The notes under the pieces: model-generated
What the model was told of the DNA's origin: nothing
What the model saw: only the letters and a program-made list of their open reading frames with translations
Databases searched by the model: none
Assembly: GCA_029948255.1 (NCBI GenBank)
Contig: JALIZF010001484.1
Location: forward strand, 186,001 to 250,000
Source of the DNA: Telmatactis stephensoni
Lineage: Eukaryota > Cnidaria > Anthozoa > Actiniaria > Isophelliidae
Direction of reading: 5' to 3'
DNA length: 64,000 nt
Translations under genes and position numbers: made by a program
Part shown: piece by piece, positions 32,444-43,069 of the stretch
Layout of the letters: each line of letters starts with the position of its first letter
How positions within the stretch are numbered: position 1 is the stretch's first letter

Positions 32444-33514
32444 TTACTTTTCTATATCACTTTTCAAGACCCAGCTGTTGTACTTCTCGGGATAGCCCAA
32501 CCACTTTACAAAATATTCTACTTTCTTTCCCCGTTTGCGGGTTTTTAAAATCTTTTCAATTTTATACACTTGATCGTCCCCCTTTGTCTGAACGGCTTGT
32601 AATTCATCCTTGTAAAACGTTCCTTCGAGTTCATCACCATCGTATTCTTTTAACTTGTAGACAGGTGGGTTTCTAGGAATACGCTTGGAGATGGTAAAAA
32701 TTTCTTCACTCCAGTTAGGTAAATAGCCCTTCTCAAACAATCCTTTCGACTTGGAGATACGAACTTGATCGCCCACTTTAAACTTGTAGGGTCTTCTAGA
32801 AACTTGGTTTCCATACAGAGTCATGCACACATCTTTTTCATTGCTTTTATTCACTGAGGCCGGGCTTCTCTGTATGCTTCTATGATAGGAGCTGTTGTAA
32901 GACTTCAGAAGCTCAGGCAGCACATCCAAATACTTCAGGGTTCCTTTCCAAGTGAAATAACGGTACATACGTTGTTTTAAGGTTCGGTTAAAGCGTTCTA
33001 CGATGCTGGCTTTCGTGTCGTTAAACGTGTGATACAACTGAATATTCTTCTCTTTCAAAAGGGCTTGAAAGTTTTTATTGATGAACTCACTTCCTCGATT
33101 GGTGTGAATTTTCTGGGGTTTTCGGCCCGATTCTTTTAGTATCTGTTGAAAGGCTTTAACCAGGGTGGGACCAGTCTTGTCTTTGAGTGGGACGACCCAA
33201 GCGTGTTTCGACAATACGTCGATACATGTCACGATGTAGCGATAATTACTGTTGTACCTCTTGAGGGATTGAAGGTCAATCAAATCCAACTCCCAGACAG
33301 AGTCTATGGATCCTACCATGACCCGATTTCTTCGAAACCGTTTTTGTACTGGTCGGTGAAGAGAGTACACCCGTTGGGACTTTAACCATTCTCGAACTTG
33401 CTTTTTCGTGATCTTTTTGTTTTTCTTCTTAGCAGCATGAAAAAGGGCATCGACGCTTCCGAGACTTCCCCCCTGATTGAGGTTGTAGTACAGTTTTCCC
33501 AGGAGGGTTTCCAT
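32444..33514 (-). CDS. Retroviral-type integrase with C-terminal chromodomain (Asn at catalytic Asp)
   Basis: Open for about 357 codons from ATG 33514; the natural start may lie upstream in another frame. The rve catalytic core shows the first Asp in VWELDLIDL and the Glu in ASIVERFNRTLK, but the second acidic position reads KIHTNRGSEF, with Asn where the family has Asp (codon at 33098-33100). A short SH3-like segment (FKVGDQVRIS) and a chromodomain (YKIEKILKTR...YFVKWLGYPEKYNSW) follow. The enzyme normally inserts the element with 6-bp duplications; the Asn should abolish strand transfer. Confidence 0.9.
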   Translation of the reverse strand: METLLGKLYYNLNQGGSLGSVDALFHAAKKKNKKITKKQVREWLKSQRVYSLHRPVQKRFRRNRVMVGSIDSVWELDLIDLQSLKRYNSNYRYIVTCIDVLSKHAWVVPLKDKTGPTLVKAFQQILKESGRKPQKIHTNRGSEFINKNFQALLKEKNIQLYHTFNDTKASIVERFNRTLKQRMYRYFTWKGTLKYLDVLPELLKSYNSSYHRSIQRSPASVNKSNEKDVCMTLYGNQVSRRPYKFKVGDQVRISKSKGLFEKGYLPNWSEEIFTISKRIPRNPPVYKLKEYDGDELEGTFYKDELQAVQTKGDDQVYKIEKILKTRKRGKKVEYFVKWLGYPEKYNSWVLKSDIEK

Positions 33515-33692
33515 CAATTTGGGAATTCTGAATTACGACTTGACCCCCACAACACGCGAGAATGCAACGAATTCGTCTAAAAATGTTTTCAAATTTCAGA
33601 TTGGGGAGGGTTCTGAAACAACCCATGTCTTTCCCCTTTGAAATCAAACGTAATACTAATTCACTGTCAAGAGAAACTTTATCTTTATTCAT
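33429..33692 (-). pseudogene. Overlapping ORF upstream of the integrase, possibly its displaced N-terminus
   Basis: From ATG 33692 (MNKDKVSLDSELVLRLIS) this frame overlaps the integrase start in a different frame. Its ATG overlaps the stop of the 43-codon ORF before it. The part before 33514 may be the real N-terminus of the integrase, cut off by a frameshift. No motif is recognised. Confidence 0.35.
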
Positions 33693-33820
33693 TCTCTCAT
33701 AAAAGTTACAAATTTTTGATAAACGTCTAAGTCCCATTCCCCCTCATTCTGTATCGTATTACGCATCATGTTGACAAAGTCTACAATGATCTGTTCTTCT
33801 TGATCCCATGTATGAATCAT
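33689..33820 (-). CDS. 43-codon ORF at the head of the minus-strand gene series
   Basis: A complete short ORF, MIHTWDQEEQIIVDFVNMM... to FMRE, ending in a TGA that overlaps the next ATG. Acidic and helical, no known family. It lies just inside the border where GC-rich, host-promoter-like sequence (GGGCGCGCGCGACCCC, 33834-33849) begins. It is too short for confidence beyond its ATGA overlap. Confidence 0.35.
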   Translation of the reverse strand: MIHTWDQEEQIIVDFVNMMRNTIQNEGEWDLDVYQKFVTFMRE

Positions 33821-34294
33821 GTCTTGCACGCCGGGCGCGCGCGACCCCGAAAACGCTACGATCGAACGTCCTATGACGCCATTTTGGACGTTTTCTCATT
33901 ATTGGGGACTGGGTTCTAAATTACAAACGAAAAATACGACTGGACTTCGGCAGTCATAAACCTCATTTTATTTTATCGGAAAAGCATCGGATCGAGGTAC
34001 GTGATAGACCAGAGAAAGGCCCTGGCAACGATACCAAACACGTTCACAAAATGGCCATGTTTGACTCGCGCGAAAAAGAGTAAAAACCTCAATTTTTCGA
34101 AAATGGCGATTTTTGTCTGAAATACTTTTTTCCACCCTTGATTTAAAATCTAGGGTATTTGTTTAATCTCATGGATCATTGTTCTTTTAAGCTCTCTAAG
34201 GATTTATTCGACATTTGTTGATTTTTGTTTTTCGAAATCCTCTTTGTAATTGCGAGAATTTGAGTTTCTTTCTCGCACGTTTGTGTGTGTAAAT
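33821..34294. promoter_or_regulatory. Probable promoter/5' leader of the RAG1-like gene
   Basis: No ORF. It contains a CpG-rich start (33830-33900), two CCATTTT/AAAATGG-type motifs (near 33891 and 34048) resembling YY1 sites, and runs into the ATG at 34295. It separates the Polinton genes from the accessory gene. Confidence 0.35.
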
Positions 34295-36660
34295 ATGCCT
34301 CGCTTCAAACTTGGAGCTTTCATGAGGAGACGAAAGGAAATGAGGGAAGAAATGGTAATGAAGGCCAGAGGAATCGAAGAGACGAAGGAGGAGCTTGCCG
34401 CTGTCGATAAAAAGTTAAAAGATCAAAAGAAGGAGCTCGATGCAAAAATTCACCGACAAAGGAGACTCGATAGGAAGGTAAGGCAGTTATTTTTAAACGA
34501 AAAACCGTTAAATTTGCCCTTTAAACATGCTTGTTGGTTCGAAAGAAATTCATTGTTTACAGACTTGGGCTTAAGCTATAAGCTTGCTTGATAGCATTGT
34601 GGATATTTTCTCACCAGTTCTCACCAGTTCTCACTACAATTTTAATAATTAAAAATTACATGGATATTTAATTATAAAAACTTTCAGTTTTCAAGCTATT
34701 TGTAGTTAAATCGGGATGACATCGTCGCGAGGTGAGTGTTTGTTGTCAAGGTGACGTTTGCACATTACACAGCTGTTGTGAGTGCCTGTAATACACTACG
34801 GTCAGAAAGAAACAATGTCACAGGCTACAAGTAGAACAAAAAGCATTGTTTAGAGTAATCCACATATTGAGTGAACTGTCATAGTTTAAGTCTTATAAGC
34901 AGAATCAATGTTATAGCTTTAAATTAGCCAGACAGTGTATTTTCATAGTTTAGGAAACCACTACTCACTATCACACATATGTAATTTCAATTTGTTTATC
35001 AAATTTATTCAGATTGCCAAGGTAGTTAGAGAGGTTGAAGATTTAAAAAGTATAGAGAAAGAATTAGTTCAGGAAGATAGCAGGAGTAAGTATTTACCAG
35101 AGAAGGCAGTGAGGCTAAGGAGAAAAAGACCAACAACTTTAGACGATAGTGGGGATTTACAGATTGGTGAGTCTGTGGCAAAAAAGAGAAGAAAAGAAAC
35201 TTTTGATGCAGCTGTTGAAATTCATGGAGGTACAATAATATATAATGATATAATAAAAATCAACTGCTTTTATATTTACAAGTACATTTTTACATGTACA
35301 GGTACCGGGCAAGACACAACACCAGGGCAGATTGGATTAATTGATGCAGCAATCACAAGATGCAATCCAAGTATTTTGTCAAAAGCAATTGCAAAGTCCA
35401 AAAAAGTACAAACGTCTGTGGTTAAAAGTTACAAGAAGGAATTAAAGAAATATGAAAGATCTGACGAAAATAAAATTAGAAGTGTAGCTGTTTATTACAC
35501 CGGGGGGGTTATGGGTAAACGTAAATATCGTAAGGTGTATAGAGAAAGTGCTTTTAAGAGTAATAGTACTAATGGTAGGCAGAATGTGCCCTTATCGATT
35601 GCTGGCTGTCCATTCCCTAAGCTACTTTCCTATAATAAACTAATGTCATACATTAAACAACTTCCTATAGGTACAATTTATAGTGTCTATGATACGCTAT
35701 GTGAAGATTTGGCTACTCCTGCTATGGTACATGGGTGCTATAGGAATTTAGAAGAAACACTTCTTACTCTGGGACAATTTTATTTGTCAAATAAGTCCAG
35801 TTATGACTTAAAATGGTTTAGTGAACCAAACACTTTTTTTTTCTCTATAGGTGGAGATGGCGCACCCTTTGGAAAGGAGGAAACTGCATGTGCTTGGCTT
35901 GTAGGAATACTGAACATTACTAGGGGTGTCTTGAGCAGTAATGAAAATTTTTTAATTTTCGGTGCAAATTGTCATGAGGACAGTGTTCCTGTAAAGAGAT
36001 ACATCAAACTACTATTAGGAGAGATCGAAAGTATTGAGAAGAAGTCATATAGCCTTAAAGATCACAATGGGCATAGTGTCACTGTAAAGTTCCGTGTTGG
36101 TGAACTACCAAACGACATGAAAATGATTGCATTTATTTCTGGCGAACTTAATAACAGCGCAAAATATTTTTCATCTTTTGCAGATGTTACTAGAGACACT
36201 GGTAAAAAACTTGATGGAACATTTGGAAAAGAGGAAAGAAACACCTGGCATCCTTGGAACTACAAAGAAAGACTTAAAATTGCCAAACAGGTTGAGAAGG
36301 AAAAAGTCAGTATTTTAAAGGAAAAAGTGAAAATGGAAACCAAACGCACAAAGATTACTCAGTTTATATCTTCAAAGAAGAGCAGGCAGGAGTTCAAACC
36401 TCTAATGGGTCCCCTAATTGATAGAATTCATGTTGAACCACTACATCTTAAAAACAACCTTTGTGCCCTTCTTCATCAACATCTTTTAGAAACTGTTGTA
36501 TATATTTCTGACATACCTAACAATTCTTCATTTTCACAGCTGTCGTCCAACTCACCTCTTGTTCATTATGTCAAAACCATGCAGAGTAAGTGCCACCTAT
36601 CAAGGTTGGCTAATAAGATTATGAAATGGTTCAATGACTTGGGAGGCAAAGAAAAGAAGT
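34295..36660 (+). CDS. RAG1/Transib-core-like gene, 5' portion (three exons)
   Basis: Exon 1 (34295-34477) encodes a basic coiled-coil start (MPRFKLGAFMRRRKEMREEM). Exon 2 is 35013-35229. A 72-bp intron (35230-35301) keeps the frame open. Exon 3 runs from 35302 until a CACTA-like element at 36661. Conserved blocks: SIGGDGAPFGKEETACAWLV, SSNENFLIFGANCHED, VGELPNDMKMIAFISGELNN, FADVTRD and EPLHLKNNLCALLHQH. Their order resembles the RAG1/Transib catalytic core (first Asp in GGDG; a CDATR-like zinc-region counterpart in ADVTRD). The usual second catalytic Asp is not evident at HLKNN. The family is widespread in invertebrates as far as I recall, and its function is unknown. Confidence 0.6.
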
Positions 36661-36929
36661 CACAGGGCGAAAATATTGATTTACGTTTACGTAAATTCGA
36701 CGGAAATATAATGGAAAGTTAAGAATACGTCAAGCGTATACGTTGGTTTACGTTTCCTGAAACAAGGATTTCCGTCATGTTTCCGATTAAGCGTATACGT
36801 CGTAAACGAACTCAAAAACCGGACTCTGTTTCCGTCACATTTACGTCGACGTATTCTTGTGTTTACGCTAACAGAAATGTCTATTTACGACGTGTTTCTT
36901 CGCGTGCGTATCCACTAAAAAACTGAAAT

Positions 36930-38500
36930 TCGTGTTTCCGATCAAAACAATTCCTTTTTTTTTTGCTCTTTCAAATTGTCATTGATAGTCGTTACGTCAT
37001 AATGTGCATTATATTCCCTTTAGTGATTTTGAAATCAGTTTTAATCAGTTGAAAAGTAAGAAATAAGAATTGAGAAAATACATCTCCAGCATTATGCAAA
37101 GTAATTGTATGGGATCATCGTTTATTCAATTAAATCCTCTTCATATGATGTGCATAAGAAATATGTTTACAAATTTCATTCATTTATTCAATTGATACAC
37201 GTACATTATATTCACTACGTTTTAATAAACTTTTCTTTTATTCGTTAAAGAGTAAGCAAACAAGCAATTTTCAAAGAAAACAAAAGAGCGCGCTAGCCTT
37301 CGACTTCTACGTAACTTTCTTTGTTTGACATGCATTGTTGTACATAGTCAGTGAAAAATATTGTTATTGCTTTCTCCTTGTCACCTTCGATCGGACAGTT
37401 CTGCATTTTCAATGGCCTTTCGTCTTTTTTTCTAATTTCTCTTTAAGAAAAAAGAAAATACTATGGTTAATCGACAACTTATTGTTTATAATAATTAAAT
37501 TCGAAAAGACGTTTGCGGTTGGTTTTCTTTTGGTGAGATCAGATGTTCTCTCAAGCTCGCCAAAATGACGTGCGTGACCACTTATGAATGTAATCAAGTG
37601 GCAAGTAGCGTTATTTTAGCAAACGTCTTTTCAAACTCAGAAAGAAGCAACAAGTTTCATTTTTTTCTCAGTTACACAAATAGACTAAATGAGAGTATTT
37701 ACGTAACTATAAGCATCTTTAGTGGGTCGTAGTTCAGGTTTTCAAAGATGGGAGAAGGGGGCGTGGGGCGGGGGGGGGGGGAGGTTGTCAACTGGAGAAA
37801 CACTGGAAGACCCATATCAGATATCATTCTAAACCGATAAAGCAAAAGCATTACAGAGAGAGAAAACTCACTTGTCTCTTTAAAGCTCAGTGTTATTATT
37901 CAGAGCTAAAGGATGACATTTCAATATAGCCTTTCCCACATTATAAATTTCTACTACATCATCCTTCTTCATTTACTGTTTCACTTTTTCATTCATATGA
38001 TTTACCCAGCGAAGAGCTGAGACTAGAGATATTCGCACTTACTCTTTGATCATGAATCGTTGACTTTGCAAATTGATCTTCTTTCTGTTTTGAGATTTCC
38101 AGTACTTTCGCGCTGAATCTAAAGAAAATTATAAAAACATATTGGAAATCAAAAACACCCAATTGCAAGTTATAAAAACGTGTGCAGTGTATGAAGGATA
38201 TCACAAATTGACTGATTATTCTTTTAGAACGGACTTCTCCCGTGCCTTCTATCCAAAGCTTGCATGCTTTTACCTCTCCTGATCTCCAGAGACTTTTTTG
38301 TTGTGCTCTAAGTCATAGCTAAAATATAATTGCCTACATATAAATAACGAGAACAAATGTGAAAGCAAAATAGCTTATCCTTTTGATAACTCTTTATTTG
38401 AACTTTTGAATGGCCTATTCTGCTCTTCCGTCCAAATAATATCAAATTTTCATATTTTTTAATTTGAATCCGTCCGTTACTAAAGAAAGAAAAAGAAGTT
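36930..38500. other. Left interior of the CACTA-like element, non-coding
   Basis: AT-rich with a G-run (about 37765-37781) and no convincing ORF. Two frames of 60-77 codons are open but lack any recognisable pattern. Confidence 0.5.
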
Positions 38501-38501
38501 T

Positions 38502-39420
38502 TGCTTAAATGCTATTCATCCACTCAAAGATGGCTAAACCGCACCAACTAGCTACCCGCTCAAAGACGGATGGCCCGTTGAAAGCAAAACTGTTCTTCAA
38601 CCAAATCAATTATTTTTTTGAATGTGCTTTAAGAAGAAAAAAGAAGCTCAGATTTTGCTTAAATGCTATTCATCCACTCAAAGATGGCTAAACCGCACCA
38701 ACTAGCTACCCGCTCAAAGACGGATGGCCCGTTGAAAGCAAAACTGTTCTTCCACCTAATAAATGAAATCTTTGAAATTGTACTAGAAGAAAAAAGAAGC
38801 TCAGATTTTGCTTAAATGCTATTCATCCACTCAAAGATGGCTAAACCGCACCAACTAGCTACCCGCTCAAAGACGGATGGCCCGTTGAAAGCAAAACTGT
38901 TCTTCAACCTAAACAATTATTTTTTTGAATGTGCTTTAAGAAGAAAAAGAAGTCCAAATTTTGCTTAAATGCTATTCATCCACTCAAAGATGGCTAAACC
39001 GCACCAACTAGCTACCCGCTCAAAGACGGATGGCCCGTTGAAAGCAAAACTGTTCTTCCACCTAATAAATGAAATCTTTGAAATTGTACTAGAAGAAAAA
39101 AGAAGCTCAGATTTTGCTTAAATGCTATTCATCCACTCAAAGATGGCTAAACCGCACCAACTAGCTACCCGCTCAACGACGGATGGCCCGTTGAAAGCAA
39201 AACTGTTCTTCCACCTAATAAATGAAATCTTTGAAATTGTACTAGAAGAAAAAAGAAGCTCAGATTTTGCTTAAATGCTATTCATCCACTCAAAGATGGC
39301 TAAACCGCACCAACTAGCTACCCGCTCAACGACGGATGGCCCGTTGAAAGCAAAACTGTTCTTCAACCTAATAAATTATTTTTTGATTTGTTCTAAAGAA
39401 GAAAAAGAAGTTCATTTGAT
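38502..39420 (+). repeat. 153-bp satellite, six tandem copies plus degenerate flanks
   Basis: Units begin TGCTTAAATGCTATTCATCC at 38502, 38656, 38809, 38962, 39115 and 39268, a period of 153-154 bp. Each contains AAAGATGGCTAAACCGCACC and GACGGATGGCCCGTTGAAAG. Degenerate pieces follow at 39434 and about 39600-39690. Within a unit the two phrases CCACTCAAAGATGG and CCGCTCAAAGACGG are themselves related, so the unit arose from a shorter duplicated motif. Confidence 0.92.
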
Positions 39421-39699
39421 CTAAGTCCATTTTTGCTTAAATACTACTCATCCACTCAAAGATGGCTAAACATCGAAAGCTAAACTTTAGCCCAGTCAAA
39501 TTAGAACTGCAAAATGAGGTCGTCTTTGACTTAATTTTTGTTTTGTTCTTTCATTTCTTATATAACTGAGGCGAAGTGGAGATACAGTTTATACTACATG
39601 GTATTCACCCGCTCAAAGACAGTTAAACCGCATGGACTAGCCTCCCGCTGGCTCGAAGACGGATGGTCTATCGAAAGATAAGCTGTAGCCCAGTCAAAT

Positions 39700-41250
39700 T
39701 AAAAATTTGCAAATCGAGCCAGTTTCATCCACAACTTAATTCATTTTTTGTCTTCTTTTTTAAACGAAGCTTAGATATAGTATAGTATACTGAATATAAA
39801 GTGACTGGAAGTCTGAATACTCCCTTATACTCCCCTCCAAGTTGTTATTGGGCTTGACTAGGTAGTAAATTCGTCAGTTTAGGATAATATTTACTTGTGG
39901 CTTTGATGAATAACATCCTAAAACAATAATGTTCATAGATAGTTAGTAATTCTGATGATCATTCTTAGATCTTTGACTTAGTTTTGTAAACACAAATCAA
40001 TAATATAAACCGGAAGTTTGAGAAATCAATTTGACAAATGCGTGACATGCATATTGACTTTCGTGCACACTGCAATAGGATCTGGACAAGAGAGCATATT
40101 TATGCTCTCTTGGTCTGGAGTATAAACTCCTCTATCGATTTTAAACAAGAAAAAGCTATAATCTTTTCCGCATTAATTTCTTTTTGAGTTTTTTTCCTTT
40201 TTTGTAGTTGTTTTGCCATTTATTGTAGATTCATCATAGCTGTCATGTCGTCACACAACATCTTACTTTCCAGCTTACAAAGGTCACAGAATAAAATATT
40301 GTCTTTTCTTTGAAATCCCATCAGCATTTTTATTTCATCAGATCAAGTTGGGTAATGATGAAATTTTTAAAGTTAATCTTTTTAGAATGAGTACTATCTA
40401 CAATACATGGATATTAAATTATTTTGTGCTAGAATCCCGGCATTAATATTACAATATTTCACAACTGGCAGTCATGATGTTGACTTATTTTTTACAGCCA
40501 CTTATCTTTCAAAAATAGGCATAAAGAACTGATAAATGTACTTAAGGTTACTTACCTGACTAGAAATAGATCGCTTTCAGTCTTTTCTTTGTGAGAATTT
40601 CGAATTATTACGAGTTTTTAACGCAGCCATTGTTGAGCGGGAAAGCTAGCTAGTTCGTCCATAAGACATTAACTGCCAGGATTCCCCTCTCTCAGTACAC
40701 TTAGACAGTAGGGACTTCCATGTTCAGTTGTCGATTATCCCAGGCATGTATAAGGAATGTTATGTCAGTCTTGTATACACAGAACACTTCATAATTTGTA
40801 AAGAAAGAGAGAGCTGTCTCTCTGCTAACTTCACGACGAATAACCGTCTCTGAATTCCCGCTCTTTTTTCTTGACGTCACTGATCACGAGGTGAGGGTGA
40901 TGAAATAATGTCAGCTCTCGCATAACAGCGGACAAAGACAAGTTCATATTCGACTGAAAGGTCACGATAACTCGCAGAATTTAATTTTTTCGACGTCTAC
41001 TGATATCGCAACAAAAATAATAGGGCATTTTAGTAAATGAATTCAATTCCGTTTGATTTTTGCTTGCTTCTAAGTATCACGTATCAGGAAAACTTACTTG
41101 ACGTCCTCGTCCCGATTGAGTGTCAAGTACGATGCCTTGATTCGATGAAAGTCTGAAATATTCGACAAAGAACCAAGTTACCAGCTTTGAATAAAAATTC
41201 TCGTCGAGGGAAACAGAAATTGCGTACAAAAAATAAATGTGTAGGTCTTA
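39700..41250. other. Right interior of the CACTA-like element, non-coding
   Basis: No ORF of note. There is one perfect stem, CAAGAGAGCAT...ATGCTCTCTTG, around 40086-40112. The region is otherwise AT-rich. Confidence 0.45.
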
Positions 41251-41455
41251 CGTTTCCGCCGAAGTAAACCACTAAAGGAAATGCACATACTAGCGTATCA
41301 GTCAGGTTTTGCCGTAAATGTACGACGGAAATGCAGGGAACGATGTTTTTTATACATCAGCCATTTCCGGTCGGCTGAAACTTAGCGGAAATTTAGTAGT
41401 TTTCGTTTCCGACAAAGTTTCCGATATCGGAAATGTTCCTTTTCGCCCTGTGAGT

Positions 41456-42097
41456 TTGACTACCGGTTCACCGGCAAAGATTCACGTGGGTTTGTAAATA
41501 ATTTCATGTATCTAATTTCTTCCGTTGAGAACATTGCTCATTTCACAAAAGTTTGCAAGGAAATGGTACGACTCCATTTACTAGCATTTTTGTGTCTGAC
41601 ATTGAGAGACTGTATTTCATTGTTTAACAGAGTTGAAATCACAGATGAAGAGGTGAGTAAACTTAAAGAACTATGTAGCATTTTTTTTAGAGTTTATTTG
41701 CTTAACTTTGATTTTCATCCTTCAGTATGGACACTTGGATTTACCATTCCAGCACACACCAAGGACATGAAGGCAAAGTACAATTTGGGGTTGGGGCTGA
41801 ATTCAATGGAGGGTAGGGAGGCCAAACATGTGTCCATTGCAAGGTACAGCCAAAACACCCATTTTCACAACAGGTGGGAACAGATATTCATGCATGAGCA
41901 CATTTCTTTATTGTGGCTACGTGAACATGGTAGTAACAAAGTATCCCCAGTAACTTCATCAGGTCTGACGTATGTTCCTAGCCGTGTCTCGAAACCAGGA
42001 TTCTGCTACTGTGGGTTTGATAAAGATCCAAACGACAATAAGTGTTATTATTGCAGTCACCAAATTAGAGCTGGAATTCTTGAGTGCAATAGACAGG
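41456..42097 (+). CDS. RAG1/Transib-core-like gene, 3' portion
   Basis: The frame continues directly from 36660 (FDYRFTGKDSRGF...). Later blocks: VWTLGFTIPAHTKDMKAKY and GLNSMEGREAKHVSIARYS, then FMHEHISLLWLREH. The Glu in SMEGREAKH sits where RAG1/Transib have their last catalytic Glu, followed by a His-rich helix. The C-terminus has paired Cys motifs (CYCGFDKD...CYYCSHQ). A donor GTAAGT follows at 42098. Further exons are not identified. No stops or shifts interrupt this part, in contrast to the Polinton genes. Confidence 0.6.
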
Positions 42098-42332
42098 GTA
42101 AGTTGCTTGATATGTTTAAAACCTATAAGGGCTGGTGAGCATGTTAACTCCCCAAATGCAATGATTGACTGTTACATGTATTCTTAATGGACATTCAGCA
42201 ATAATTTTCTCTGAAAAAAAATGTGATTTTTCATTTTGTCTGCTCTAAAATACATTGAAATTCCATTTTTTCTTTTGCCTTTTTATAAGGATACTTTTTC
42301 CCTACCAAACAGTACTTGCATAGAACCTGTTA

Positions 42333-42472
42333 GAGTGGTTTTCACAGACTTATACTTTCTGCATTGTTTATGTTTATATAGGGAGGCAGTTAGACTCTGT
42401 CTAAAAATGGAATTTACTGTTTTTAGCAGTTTAATGCTGATTTTTTTATTTACACGTCAATGAAAACCACTC
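42333..42472. mobile_element. 140-bp palindromic MITE with GAGTGG ends
   Basis: Ends GAGTGGTTTTCA and TGAAAACCACTC, flanked by TA on both sides (42331-42332 and 42473-42474). Non-coding. First of four similar-sized TA-flanked elements with GAG[T/C][G/A] ends in the window. Confidence 0.7.
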
Positions 42473-42560
42473 TATAATCAGTAATCTGATACCGTAAAAA
42501 ATATAACCAGTCGTAAGTGCTACTGCACATGTTGGAAAACACTAATATGATAACATGATA

Positions 42561-42701
42561 GAGTGATTGCACTTAACCCGTGACAAAGTACAAAATATAA
42601 ATAGTACTACATAATCAAAAAACCCTTTCTTTTCCATTGTTTAATAGAGCTACATTGTAATATGAAGCTAGTACTATTTCACAGATTAAGTGCAATCACT
42701 C
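42561..42701. mobile_element. 141-bp palindromic MITE with GAGTGATTGCA ends
   Basis: Ends GAGTGATTGCACTTAA and TTAAGTGCAATCACTC, flanked by TA on both sides. Non-coding. The right TA is shared with the start of the 56-bp satellite that follows. Confidence 0.75.
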
Positions 42702-42702
42702 T

Positions 42703-43066
42703 ATAATATAACCAGTGCTACTGCACATGTTGGAAATACAGTAATGTGAAAACATGTTATAATATAACCAGTGCCACTGCACATGTTGGAAATACAGTAA
42801 TGTGAAAACATGTTATAATATAACCAGTGCTACTGCACATGTTGGAAATACAGTAATGTGAAAACATCTTATAATATAACCAGTGCTACTGCACATGTTG
42901 GAAATACAGTAATGTGAAAACATCTTATAATATAACCAGTGCTACTGCACATGTTGGAAATACAGTAATGTGAAAACATGTTATAATATAACCAGTGCTA
43001 CTGCACATGTTGGAAATACAGTAATGTGAAAACATCTTATAATATAACCAGTGCTACTGCACAGTA
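42703..43066 (+). repeat. 56-bp satellite, about 6.5 tandem copies
   Basis: Units start ATAATATAACCAGTGC at 42703 and repeat every 56 bp, with only a few differences (CATGTT or CATCTT at the unit end; one GCCACT variant). A diverged single unit lies upstream at about 42495-42545, on the other side of the preceding MITE. The MITE therefore probably inserted within an older unit before the array expanded. Confidence 0.92.
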
Positions 43067-43069
43067 ATA

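Larger units (their letters stand above)
36661..41452. mobile_element. CACTA-like (EnSpm) non-autonomous element, 4792 bp
   Basis: It begins CACAGGGCGAAAA and ends with the exact inverted copy TTTTCGCCCTGTG, flanked by the 3-bp duplication AGT (36658-36660 and 41453-41455). Removing element and one AGT restores the RAG1-like reading frame. The subterminal zones (36670-36930 and 41250-41440) are dense in GTTTACG/TTTCCG-type motifs in both orientations, as in CACTA elements. No transposase ORF is seen, so it depends on a relative. A 153-bp satellite fills 38502-39420. Confidence 0.85.

Noticed and set aside
22069..33820. An integrated adenovirus
   Set aside because: The retroviral-type integrase with chromodomain, the protein-primed polymerase type and the TIRs with 6-bp duplication are those of Polintons/adintoviruses.
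38502..39420. Regular repeats that could look like a CRISPR array
   Set aside because: The whole 153-bp unit repeats with no unique spacers, and it lies in a eukaryotic DNA transposon.
36661..41452. A giant intron of the RAG1-like gene
   Set aside because: The ends are CACAG...CTGTG with a 3-bp duplication, not GT...AG.
36661..41452. hAT element starting at CAGGGCG
   Set aside because: No 8-bp duplication fits those borders, while CACAG ends with AGT duplication fit exactly and restore the reading frame.
42703..43066. 56-bp repeats as a CRISPR array
   Set aside because: Units abut directly without spacers; it is a plain satellite.
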